A model generated the notes under the pieces. The model had not been told where the DNA came from. It searched no databases and saw nothing but the letters and a program-made list of their open reading frames with translations. From positions 1 to 20,341 of the forward strand of contig CAKZIH010000350.1 of assembly GCA_936931335.1 (NCBI GenBank): a stretch of 20,341 nt of DNA. The letters are read 5' to 3'. Position numbers and translations under genes: made by a program. The stretch is from an uncultured Nostocoides sp. GTDB lineage: Bacteria; Actinomycetota; Actinomycetes; Actinomycetales; Dermatophilaceae. Below are positions 13,879 to 20,341 of the stretch, piece after piece; the stretch's first letter is position 1; each line of letters starts with the position of its first letter.

Positions 13879-13902
13879 GCACACTGGCCCTAACCGACCG
13901 GG

Positions 13903-14700
13903 CTAGCTCGCGTCGCGCCGTCCGAACAGATAGCCCGCGAGCACGCCCGCGGCCGCCACCCCAAAGTAGGGCGCATAGGTCTTGAGCAGCACCGGAATGA
14001 CCGCGCTACCGAGATCCAACGCCTCATTGGCCGGTGCCGGTGTGGTTCGTGCCGGTGCTGGCGTGGTGGAGGCCGGTGTGGTCGGGGCCGGGGGGCTCGC
14101 CGCGGCCTGCGCGTCGGCCACCCCAGCCGTGCTCACCGGGGAGTCACCCGCGGGTGGCTGGGCCACCGCCGACTCCGCCGGTGCTTCTGCCGCGACCGCC
14201 GCTTCCCCAGCCGCTGCCGGTTCCCCTGCCGCTACCGGTTCCGCAGCCGCACTGTCGGCGAACTGCCCCTCGATGCACTGCACGAACTGCTGCAGCAACT
14301 TGTCCGAGACGTCCTGCATCACCCCGCGCCCGAACTGCGCCGGTTTGCCGGTGACCGCCAGGTCGGTCGCCACGTCGACCTTGGTGCCCGAGCCACCCGC
14401 GGCCTCGGTCAACTGGATCGTCACCGTGGCCCCGGCAGTGCCATTGCCCCGCTTGTCCTTGCCCTTGGCCTCGATCACCGCCCGGTATGCCGTGTCATCC
14501 CGCTCGACGAACTTCCCGGACCCGGCATATTGCATGGCGATCGGGCCCAGCTTCACCTTCACGGTGCCGGTAAAGCCGTCGTCGGTCACCGAGGTGACGA
14601 CCGCACCGGGGAAGCAGGACCCCACCCGCTCGAGGTCCATGAAGGTTCGCCACGCGGTGTCGATCGCGGCGGGAACGGTGAACTCGTGTGTCAGCTCCAT
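13903..14700 (-). CDS. coxG: CoxG-like SRPBCC protein with C-terminal membrane anchor
   Basis: This is the last gene of the cox-like operon, 265 residues, starting 4 bases after the medium subunit stop. Residues about 1-150 are a CoxG-type SRPBCC domain: MELTHEFTVPAAIDTAW, FPGAVVTSVTDDGFTGTVKVKLGPI and GKPAQFGRGVMQDVSDKLL. A linker of roughly 75 residues follows, made almost wholly of Ala, Pro, Thr, Glu and Ser. The tail LDLGSAVIPVLLKTYAPYFGVAAAGVLAGYLFGRR is one membrane segment ended by arginines. CoxG proteins are known to recruit aerobic CO dehydrogenases to the membrane and to link them to the quinone pool. The same role for this form II enzyme is inferred from gene order. Confidence 0.88.
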   Translation of the reverse strand: MELTHEFTVPAAIDTAWRTFMDLERVGSCFPGAVVTSVTDDGFTGTVKVKLGPIAMQYAGSGKFVERDDTAYRAVIEAKGKDKRGNGTAGATVTIQLTEAAGGSGTKVDVATDLAVTGKPAQFGRGVMQDVSDKLLQQFVQCIEGQFADSAAAEPVAAGEPAAAGEAAVAAEAPAESAVAQPPAGDSPVSTAGVADAQAAASPPAPTTPASTTPAPARTTPAPANEALDLGSAVIPVLLKTYAPYFGVAAAGVLAGYLFGRRDAS

Positions 14701-14704
14701 GCCG

Positions 14705-15556
14705 TCATCCTGCCGCTGCGGCGAGGACGGCGCGGCGGGTGAGCACCGTGGCCAGGTGCCGCCGGTAGTCGGCGTCGGCGTTCAGATCGCTGGGCGGGGA
14801 CGTGCCCTCGGCGGCCGCGGCGGCTGCCGCCCGGATCGCCTCCTCGGTGGGTTCCTGCCCCACCAGCGCCTCCTCGACCGCTTTGGCGCGCAACGGCGTC
14901 GAGCCCATATTGGTCAGCCCGATCCGGGCCTGCGCGATGCGCCCGCCCTCCACCTGCACCGTCGCGGCCACGGCGACGATGGACCACTGGTGGGACACCC
15001 GGACGAACTTCTCGTAGCGCGAACCCCAGCCGGTGCGCTTGGGGATCCGGATCGCGGTGAGCAGTTCGCCCTCGCCGACCGCCGTCTCGAAGAGGTCGGC
15101 GAAGAAGTCCTCCGCGGCCACGGTGCGCTCGCCGTCCTGCCCCCGGATGACCAGTTCCGCCTCCAGGGCAAGGATCGGCGCGCCGACATCCCCGGCCGGG
15201 TCGGCGTGCACCAGGGCACCACCGATCGTGCCGCGGCGGCGGATCTGCGCGTCGGCGACCTCTTCCACCGCGTCCACCAGCAAGCCCGCATGCTCGCGGA
15301 CCAGGTCGGAGGCGAGCAGATCGGCATACGGGGTCATCGCCCCGATCACCAGGTGATCCCCGTCCTCCCGGATGCCGCGCAGTTCCTCGACCTGGCCCAG
15401 GTCCACCACCAGTTCCGGGGCGTTGAGCCGCATGCGCAGGATCGGCAGGAGCGACTGGCCGCCGGCGAGCACCTTGGCATCGTCCGAATCCGCTAGCGCG
15501 GCAAGGGCTTCGTCGAGCGTCGTCGGGGCGACATAGTCGAATGCTGCGGGGATCAC
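14705..15556 (-). CDS. coxM: Molybdenum hydroxylase FAD-binding medium subunit (CoxM-like)
   Basis: This is a 283-residue FAD subunit that passes electrons from the Fe-S subunit to the acceptor. The GTG at 15556 overlaps the large-subunit stop (GTGA) and gives the normal start VIPAAFDYVAPTTLDEAL. FAD-binding motifs are AGGQSLLP at 31-38 (usually AGGHSLLP; here Gln replaces His) and TIGGALVHADPAGD at 110-123. The C-terminal CO_deh_flav_C domain follows with GIGLTNMGSTPLRAKAVEEAL-like sequence and ends in YRRHLATVLTRRAV. Lengths and motifs look complete. Its place after the large subunit gives the S-L-M order typical of form II clusters. Confidence 0.92.
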   Translation of the reverse strand: MIPAAFDYVAPTTLDEALAALADSDDAKVLAGGQSLLPILRMRLNAPELVVDLGQVEELRGIREDGDHLVIGAMTPYADLLASDLVREHAGLLVDAVEEVADAQIRRRGTIGGALVHADPAGDVGAPILALEAELVIRGQDGERTVAAEDFFADLFETAVGEGELLTAIRIPKRTGWGSRYEKFVRVSHQWSIVAVAATVQVEGGRIAQARIGLTNMGSTPLRAKAVEEALVGQEPTEEAIRAAAAAAAEGTSPPSDLNADADYRRHLATVLTRRAVLAAAAG

Positions 15557-18093
15557 GCGCCCGCTCCTTCCTCGCCGGTGGCGCCGGGATCGGCATTGCC
15601 GGCCGCGGCGTCGAAGTGCGGCGCGGCCTCGGGGGTGGGTTCCGCGGCGCTGTGGCCCGCGGAGTTGAGCGCCGCCCATACCCGCTGGGGGGTGCACGGC
15701 ATATCGATCTCGGTGACCCCGAGGTGACGCACCGCGTCGATCACCGCATTCACCACGGCCGGGGTGGACGCGATCGTCCCGGCCTCGCCAACTCCCTTGG
15801 TGCCCAAGGTGTTGGAGGTGGCCAGGCTGACGGTGTTGTCGGTGACGAAGGAGATGGTGTCCGCCGAGGTGGGCAGCGTGTAGTCGACGAACGAACCCGT
15901 CACCAGGGTGCCATTCTCGTCATACACCGCCTCCTCCCAGAGCGCCTGGGCGATCCCCTGGACCAGCCCGCCATGGATCTGACCCTCGACGATCAGCGGG
16001 TTGACGATCCGGCCGATGTCGTCGACGCAGACATACGAACGCATCCGGGTCGCGCCGGTCTCGGTGTCCACCTCGATGGCGCACAGGTGCGTGCCATGCG
16101 GGAAGGAGAAGTTGTCCGGGTCGAAGGTGGCGTCGGCATCGATCCCCGGCTCCATCCCCTCGGGGTAGTTGTGCGAGGCGAAGGTGGCCAACGCGACCTC
16201 GGTGATCGCGATGCCCTTGTCGGTCCCCTTGACCCCAAATCGGCCGCCGGCAAACTCCAGATCGTCCGGATTCGCCTCCAGCAGATGGGCGGCGAACGCC
16301 TTCGCCTTGTCGATGACCTTGTCCGCGGCGCGCACCACGGCCTCGGCCCCGACCACCAGCGAACGTGAGCCATAGGTGTCCAGGCCCTTGTAGGCGACCT
16401 GGGTGTCACCGTGCAGCACCTCGACATCCTCGAAGGGCACCCCGAGCCGGTCGGCGACGATCTGGCTCCACGCCGTCTCGTGGCCCTGCCCGTGCGGCGA
16501 GGTCCCAGTGAGCACCTCCACCTTGCCGGTGGGCAGCATTCGGATCGAGGCGTGCTCCCAGCCGCCCGCGCCATACGAGAGCGAACCGAGCACCCGCGAC
16601 GGCGCCAGCCCGCACATCTCGGTGAAGGTGGAGACCCCGATCCCAAGCTGCACGGGATCGCCCGACTCGCGCCGGCGTTGCTGCTCGGCGCGCAGGTCGT
16701 CGTAGCCGAAGAGTTCCTTCGCTCGGGCCGTCGCCGCCTCGTAGTTGCCGGAGTCATAGACCATGCCCGCGACCGAGGTGAAGGGGAACTCCTCGTGGGT
16801 GATCCAGTTCTGCTCGCGGATCGTCAGCGGGTCCACGCCGACCTCGACGGCCAGCTCGTCCATGATCCGTTCGATCGCATAGGTGGCTTCCGGCCGGCCG
16901 GCGCCGCGGTAGGCGTCCACCCAGGTCGTATTGGTCAGGACCGTCTGGCAATTGAACTGGTATGCCGGGAACTTGTAGATCGAGTTGAACATCCACGCCC
17001 CGAGCACCGGCACGCCACCGCCGACGATCGCCACATAGGCGCCCAGGTTGGCGATCAACTCGACCTTGAGTCCGGTGACCTTGCCCTCCTTGGTGGCCGC
17101 CAGGGTGAGCTTCTGATACTGGTCGCGGCCGTGGTGGGCCGAGAGCAGCGACTCGCTGCGGGTCTCGGTGTACTTGGCCGGGCGACCCAACCGCCGGGCC
17201 ACCGTGAGGGTAATGAACTCCTCGGGAGTGGTCTGCAGTTTGCCGCCGAAGCCGCCGCCCACATCGGGAGCGATGACCCGGATCTTGCTCTCCGGCATAC
17301 CGGTCGTGGCGGCGATGAGGAAGCGCAGGATGTGCGGGATCTGGGTGGAGGTCCACATGGTGATCTGCTCACCGGTCGGGTCCACCACCGTCGAGCGGGG
17401 CTCCATAAACGCCGGGACGAGCCGCTGCTGGCGATACTCCCGCTCCAGCAGTATGCCGCCCTCCCGCGCCGCGGCGATCGCCTCCTCGACGTCCTCACCG
17501 GTGCCGGCCTCCTTGGAGTCCAGGCGCCAGAAGGCGGACTTGTTGGTGCCCTTGTCCGGGTGCGCCAGGATGCTGTCGGTCATCGCCTCCTTGCCGTCCA
17601 GGACCGCGGGCAGCTCTTCGTAATCGACGTCGACGAGTTCGGCGGCGTCCCGGGCGGCCGCGGCGGTGCGGGCGACGACCACCGCGACGATCTCCCCGGC
17701 ACAGGCGACCCGCTCACCGACCATGGGCAGGTGATCCGGGGTCACCTGCTCGGGGGTGATCGGCCAGGCGTTGGCGCAGGCCCCCAAACCGTCGGGGAAG
17801 TCCGCGGCCGTGAACACTCCGACGACATTTTCGGCGTCCTTGGCGGCGCTGGTGTCGATGCCGGTGATCCGGGCGTGCGCAAACGGGCTGCGCACCATGG
17901 CCAGGTGCAGCATTCCCGGCAGGGTGAGGTTGTCGGTCCACTTGGTGCGACCGGTGACCAGCCGCTGGTCCTCCTTGCGCAGCCGACGGCTGCCGATCTC
18001 CGGGGTCGGACCGTGCTCGTCGGTGCGGTCGACGTCCGTGGTGTCCTCGATGATGTCGGCGATGGCGTCCGGGCTGACCGTCATCTCACTCAC
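15553..18093 (-). CDS. coxL: Form II (AYRGAGR) molybdenum hydroxylase large subunit, CoxL-like
   Basis: This is the Mo-cofactor catalytic subunit of the xanthine dehydrogenase family, 846 residues from GTG 18093; ATG 18084 is an alternative. It has the glycine-rich GGGFGGK at 279-285, the active-site loop AYRGAGR at 394-400, GTSPHGQGHETAW, and the catalytic Glu770 in TKGVGEAGT. True (form I) CO dehydrogenases carry AYxCSFR with the Cu-binding Cys, while AYRGAGR marks form II. CO is therefore probably not the main substrate, which may be a heterocycle or aldehyde. The protein is slightly longer than usual because of a polar N-terminus and an Ala/Glu/Pro-rich tail of about 35 residues. The start overlaps the small-subunit stop by 8 bases. 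Confidence 0.93.
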   Translation of the reverse strand: MSEMTVSPDAIADIIEDTTDVDRTDEHGPTPEIGSRRLRKEDQRLVTGRTKWTDNLTLPGMLHLAMVRSPFAHARITGIDTSAAKDAENVVGVFTAADFPDGLGACANAWPITPEQVTPDHLPMVGERVACAGEIVAVVVARTAAAARDAAELVDVDYEELPAVLDGKEAMTDSILAHPDKGTNKSAFWRLDSKEAGTGEDVEEAIAAAREGGILLEREYRQQRLVPAFMEPRSTVVDPTGEQITMWTSTQIPHILRFLIAATTGMPESKIRVIAPDVGGGFGGKLQTTPEEFITLTVARRLGRPAKYTETRSESLLSAHHGRDQYQKLTLAATKEGKVTGLKVELIANLGAYVAIVGGGVPVLGAWMFNSIYKFPAYQFNCQTVLTNTTWVDAYRGAGRPEATYAIERIMDELAVEVGVDPLTIREQNWITHEEFPFTSVAGMVYDSGNYEAATARAKELFGYDDLRAEQQRRRESGDPVQLGIGVSTFTEMCGLAPSRVLGSLSYGAGGWEHASIRMLPTGKVEVLTGTSPHGQGHETAWSQIVADRLGVPFEDVEVLHGDTQVAYKGLDTYGSRSLVVGAEAVVRAADKVIDKAKAFAAHLLEANPDDLEFAGGRFGVKGTDKGIAITEVALATFASHNYPEGMEPGIDADATFDPDNFSFPHGTHLCAIEVDTETGATRMRSYVCVDDIGRIVNPLIVEGQIHGGLVQGIAQALWEEAVYDENGTLVTGSFVDYTLPTSADTISFVTDNTVSLATSNTLGTKGVGEAGTIASTPAVVNAVIDAVRHLGVTEIDMPCTPQRVWAALNSAGHSAAEPTPEAAPHFDAAAGNADPGATGEEGAGA

Positions 18094-18583
18094 CCGCCTT
18101 GCTGCTGGAGAGGTCGGCGGCGCCGGGGGCCTTCGCGGCGGCGGCGATCGCCTTGACGATGTTGTGGTAGCCGGTGCACCGGCAGAGGTTGCCCTCCATA
18201 CCCTTGCGGATCTCCTCTTCGCTCGGGTCGGGGTGATCCTGCAGCAGGTCCAGGGCCTGCATGATCATCCCGGGGGTGCAATAGCCGCATTGCAGCGCGT
18301 GATGCTCGTGGAAGGCCTGCTGCATGGGATGCAGCTCGCCCTCCTGGGCGAGACCTTCGATGGTGGTCACTTGGCGGCCATCGGCTTGCACCGCAAGGAC
18401 ATTGCAGGACTTCACGCTGCGGCCGTCGAGGTGGACGGTGCAGGCACCGCAGTTGCTCGTGTCGCAACCGATCACCGTCCCGACCTTGCCGAGGCTCTCC
18501 CGCAGATAGTGGACGAGCAGCATCCGCGGCTCGACCTCGTCGGTGTATTTGTCCCCATCCACGGTGACGGTAATGCGCGCCAT
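18086..18583 (-). CDS. coxS: Molybdenum hydroxylase [2Fe-2S] small subunit (CoxS-like)
   Basis: This is a 165-residue Fe-S subunit carrying electrons from the Mo site to FAD. The plant-type cluster is bound by Cys40, Cys45, Cys48 and Cys60 (GCDTSNCGACTV...SC). The second, in the helical domain, is bound by Cys99, Cys102, Cys134 and Cys136 (QCGYCTPGM and CRCTGY). All eight ligands are present. ATG 18583 (MARITVTVDG) is chosen because AAGGAAG precedes it by about ten bases and the family starts there; an in-frame upstream start is not needed. An 86-base gap separates it from xdhC, so a second promoter is possible, though none is obvious. Confidence 0.94.
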   Translation of the reverse strand: MARITVTVDGDKYTDEVEPRMLLVHYLRESLGKVGTVIGCDTSNCGACTVHLDGRSVKSCNVLAVQADGRQVTTIEGLAQEGELHPMQQAFHEHHALQCGYCTPGMIMQALDLLQDHPDPSEEEIRKGMEGNLCRCTGYHNIVKAIAAAAKAPGAADLSSSKAGE

Positions 18584-18669
18584 ACGGGTCACTTCCTTGT
18601 AACGGCCGGCAACTGGGTTGATCCTGGCGAATCCGGCCGGGCCTGACAAGGGTTGGCGGGTAGGGGAAT

Positions 18670-19797
18670 TCAGGCGGGGTCGTGGTGGATCGGGCCGGTG
18701 AGCCGGCCCAGGCGGTCGCCGCCGCCGCCCCAGCGGGTCGCCACGATCTCCGCCGCGATGCTCACCGCGGTCTCTTGCGGGGTGCGCGCGCCCAGGTCCA
18801 GGCCGATCGGCGAGGCGAGCCGCTCCAGTTCAGCGGCGCCGAGGCCGGACTCGCGCAGGCGAGCCAGCCGGTCCTCGTGGGTGCGCCGGGAACCCATGGC
18901 ACCGACATACGCCAGGTCGAGGCGCAGGGCGACGTTGAGAACCGGGACATCGAATTTCGGATCGTGGGTGAGCACGCAGACCACTGTCCGCGGATCGAGA
19001 CGACCGGCCTCGGCTTCGGCGGCCAGATAGCGGTGTGGCCAGTCGACGATCACCTCGCGGGCGACCGGGAAACGACTCGCCGTGGCGAACACCGGACGCG
19101 CATCGCAGACGGTCACGGCATACCCGAGGAAGGCACCGATCTCGGCGACCGCGGCGGCAAAGTCGATGGCGCCAAAGACGATCATCCGGGCCGGCGGGGC
19201 GTACGCGGCGACGAAGACGCGCATGCCTTCGCCCCGGCGCTCCCCATCCGGCCCGTACTCACGGGTCTCCGTACGGCCGGCGGCGAGCAGCCCACGGGCG
19301 TCGTCGGCGACCGCCGCGTCGGCGTGCGACGAGCCCAACCCGGGCCCGTCGTATGTCGTGTCCGCGCCGACCACGAGCCGGCGACCGATGCGCGCGGGGT
19401 CGGGGTGCGCCACGACGGTGGCCACCGCCACCGGACGATCCGCGGCCACCTCGGCGGCCAGCACCCCGAACTCGGGGAAGCTCAGCCGGCTCACCGGTTC
19501 CACGAAGACGTCGAGGATGCCGCCGCAGGTCAGACCAACCGACTCCGCGGTGTCATCGGAGACGCCATAACGTTGCAGCACGGGGGAATTGGCGGCGACG
19601 ACTTCTTGGGCGAGTTCATAGACCGCGCCTTCCACGCAACCCCCGGACACCGAGCCGACCACCTCGCCACCGGGTCCGACGGCCATTGCCGCGCCGGGTT
19701 GCCGAGGCGCCGAGCGCCAGGTCTGCACGACCGTGCCCACGCCGACGGTATGCCCGTCCGCCCACCACGGCAGCAGGGTCTCCATGAGCTCACGCAC
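18670..19797 (-). CDS. xdhC: XdhC/CoxI family molybdenum cofactor maturation factor
   Basis: This is a 375-residue cytoplasmic protein expected to bind the Mo cofactor, aid its sulfuration and insert it into the large subunit. Residues 1-105 are the XdhC/CoxI domain, with GSVSGGCVEGAV (Cys54) and GLTCGGILDVFVEP (Cys91). About 200-350 is the Rossmann-type domain: MIVFGAIDFAAAVAEIGAFLG, VTVCDARPVF, DLAYVGAMGSRRTHEDRL and SPIGLDLGARTPQETAVSIAAEI. The GTG at 19797 overlaps the VWA stop by 8 bases and gives the usual opening (V/M)REL; ATG 19785 is an alternative that removes four residues. It sits between the VWA gene and the small subunit. Confidence 0.9.
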   Translation of the reverse strand: MRELMETLLPWWADGHTVGVGTVVQTWRSAPRQPGAAMAVGPGGEVVGSVSGGCVEGAVYELAQEVVAANSPVLQRYGVSDDTAESVGLTCGGILDVFVEPVSRLSFPEFGVLAAEVAADRPVAVATVVAHPDPARIGRRLVVGADTTYDGPGLGSSHADAAVADDARGLLAAGRTETREYGPDGERRGEGMRVFVAAYAPPARMIVFGAIDFAAAVAEIGAFLGYAVTVCDARPVFATASRFPVAREVIVDWPHRYLAAEAEAGRLDPRTVVCVLTHDPKFDVPVLNVALRLDLAYVGAMGSRRTHEDRLARLRESGLGAAELERLASPIGLDLGARTPQETAVSIAAEIVATRWGGGGDRLGRLTGPIHHDPA

Positions 19798-20341
19798 CGG
19801 CCACCACCTCGATGAGTTCCTCGAACGCCGCGAGCGAATGACCGGCGACGAAGTGATCAATATGCGGCAGCGCGGCGACAATCCCGCCTTGCACCGGCCG
19901 GTATGCCGGGTGCCCCCGATGCGGGTTGGCCCAGACCACCGCATGGGCCAGGGCCCGCAACCGGCGCATCTGCTCCCCGAGGGCGGCCGGGTCACCGCGC
20001 TCCCAGCCGTCGCTGAACACCACCACAACGGCGCCCCGTGCCATACCTCGACGGCCCCACCCATGGAGAAAGGCAGCGAGGCCATCGGCCAACCGGGTGC
20101 CGCCGGAATGGTCGGGGATCAGCGCGCCGGCGGCGTTGACCGCCCGGTCGCCGTCCCGGACGGCCAAGCCGCGGGTTACCTGGGTGAGGCGGGTGCCCAG
20201 GGTGAAGGTCTCCACCGGCATACCGGTGCGGGCGAAGGCGTGGGCCAGGCGCAGCAGGGCGTCGGCATAGGCGCTCATGGAGCCGGAAACGTCGAGCAGG
20301 AGCACGACCCGGCGCGGGCGACGGGTGCGGCGGCGGTGGGC
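19790..20341 (-). CDS. coxE: VWA-domain CoxE-like protein, N-terminus beyond the window
   Basis: The last 183 residues of a von Willebrand factor A protein are visible, ending at TGA 19790-19792. The visible part opens with an arginine-rich stretch (RRTRRPRR), then VVLLLDVSGSMSAY, which holds the MIDAS motif DxSxS. It continues with GGTRLADGLAAFL (the MIDAS Thr) and VVVVFSDGWERGD. This matches CoxE, which together with a MoxR-type AAA ATPase (CoxD) helps to mature CO dehydrogenase-like enzymes in well-studied systems. A CoxD-like ATPase is predicted to lie just to the right, outside the window. The stop overlaps the xdhC start, so the two are in one operon. Confidence 0.87.
   Translation of the reverse strand, partial: AHRRRTRRPRRVVLLLDVSGSMSAYADALLRLAHAFARTGMPVETFTLGTRLTQVTRGLAVRDGDRAVNAAGALIPDHSGGTRLADGLAAFLHGWGRRGMARGAVVVVFSDGWERGDPAALGEQMRRLRALAHAVVWANPHRGHPAYRPVQGGIVAALPHIDHFVAGHSLAAFEELIEVVAGA

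Noticed and set aside
13879..13902. A terminator between the amine oxidase and coxG.
   Set aside because: The gap is only 24 bases and shows no convincing stem, unlike the other three convergent junctions.
13982..15496. A plus-strand open frame of 504 codons opposite coxG and coxM.
   Set aside because: It crosses two genes with clear motifs on the minus strand and shows no domain of its own.
15553..18093. A genuine CO dehydrogenase of form I.
   Set aside because: The active-site loop is AYRGAGR and lacks the Cu-binding Cys of AYxCSFR. Gene order is S-L-M, not M-S-L.
16411..18156. A plus-strand open frame of 581 codons opposite coxL and coxS.
   Set aside because: It is an antisense shadow of coxL, whose motifs and catalytic residues are complete on the minus strand.

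Overview
The window is very GC-rich (roughly 70% by eye) and carries genes typical of Actinomycetota: a DtxR/IdeR-type iron box, DUF3072, DUF664 and DUF1801 proteins, a form II molybdenum hydroxylase cluster, GTG starts and apparently leaderless genes. A high-GC member of the Micrococcales is a reasonable guess, but nothing here fixes the genus. I saw no tRNA, rRNA, CRISPR array, insertion sequence or phage gene.

Layout. Positions 1-3260 (minus strand) hold an iron-siderophore ABC importer: a Tat-type lipoprotein binding protein, two FecCD permeases and the first 61 residues of the ATPase. All four are joined by 4-base stop/start overlaps, behind two tandem iron boxes at 3276-3314. The first permease is broken by a loss of about 44 bases. 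Positions 3431-6587 (plus) hold a pterin dehydratase-glyoxalase fusion, an unrecognised Ala-rich protein and a DHA2-type drug exporter. Positions 6613-10441 are a mosaic of small housekeeping or stress genes: CsbD, DUF3072, an alpha/beta hydrolase with an apparent one-base frameshift, DUF1801, DUF664/DinB, a small secreted two-cysteine protein and a small membrane protein. Positions 10474-13878 (plus) hold a permuted-papain hydrolase, then a secernin-type C69 peptidase translationally coupled to a monoamine-oxidase-like flavoenzyme. Positions 13903-20341 (minus) hold a molybdenum hydroxylase operon read right to left: VWA protein (cut by the window edge), XdhC/CoxI, small Fe-S subunit, large Mo subunit, medium FAD subunit and a CoxG-like membrane-anchored SRPBCC protein.

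How the genes work together. The cox-like operon has the S-L-M order and the AYRGAGR active-site loop of form II enzymes, so CO is probably not the main substrate. XdhC and the VWA protein are expected to load and mature the Mo cofactor, and CoxG to tether the enzyme to the membrane. The siderophore importer should be switched on under iron starvation.

Window-wide signals not explained by the genes: (i) the 7-mer GTATGCC/GGCATAC occurs 23 times by hand count where about two are expected; (ii) several genes have a -10-like hexamer only 6-7 bases before the start codon, implying leaderless mRNAs; (iii) three of the four convergent gene junctions hold long hairpins without a U-tract, one of them with 22-base perfect arms enclosing a direct repeat.
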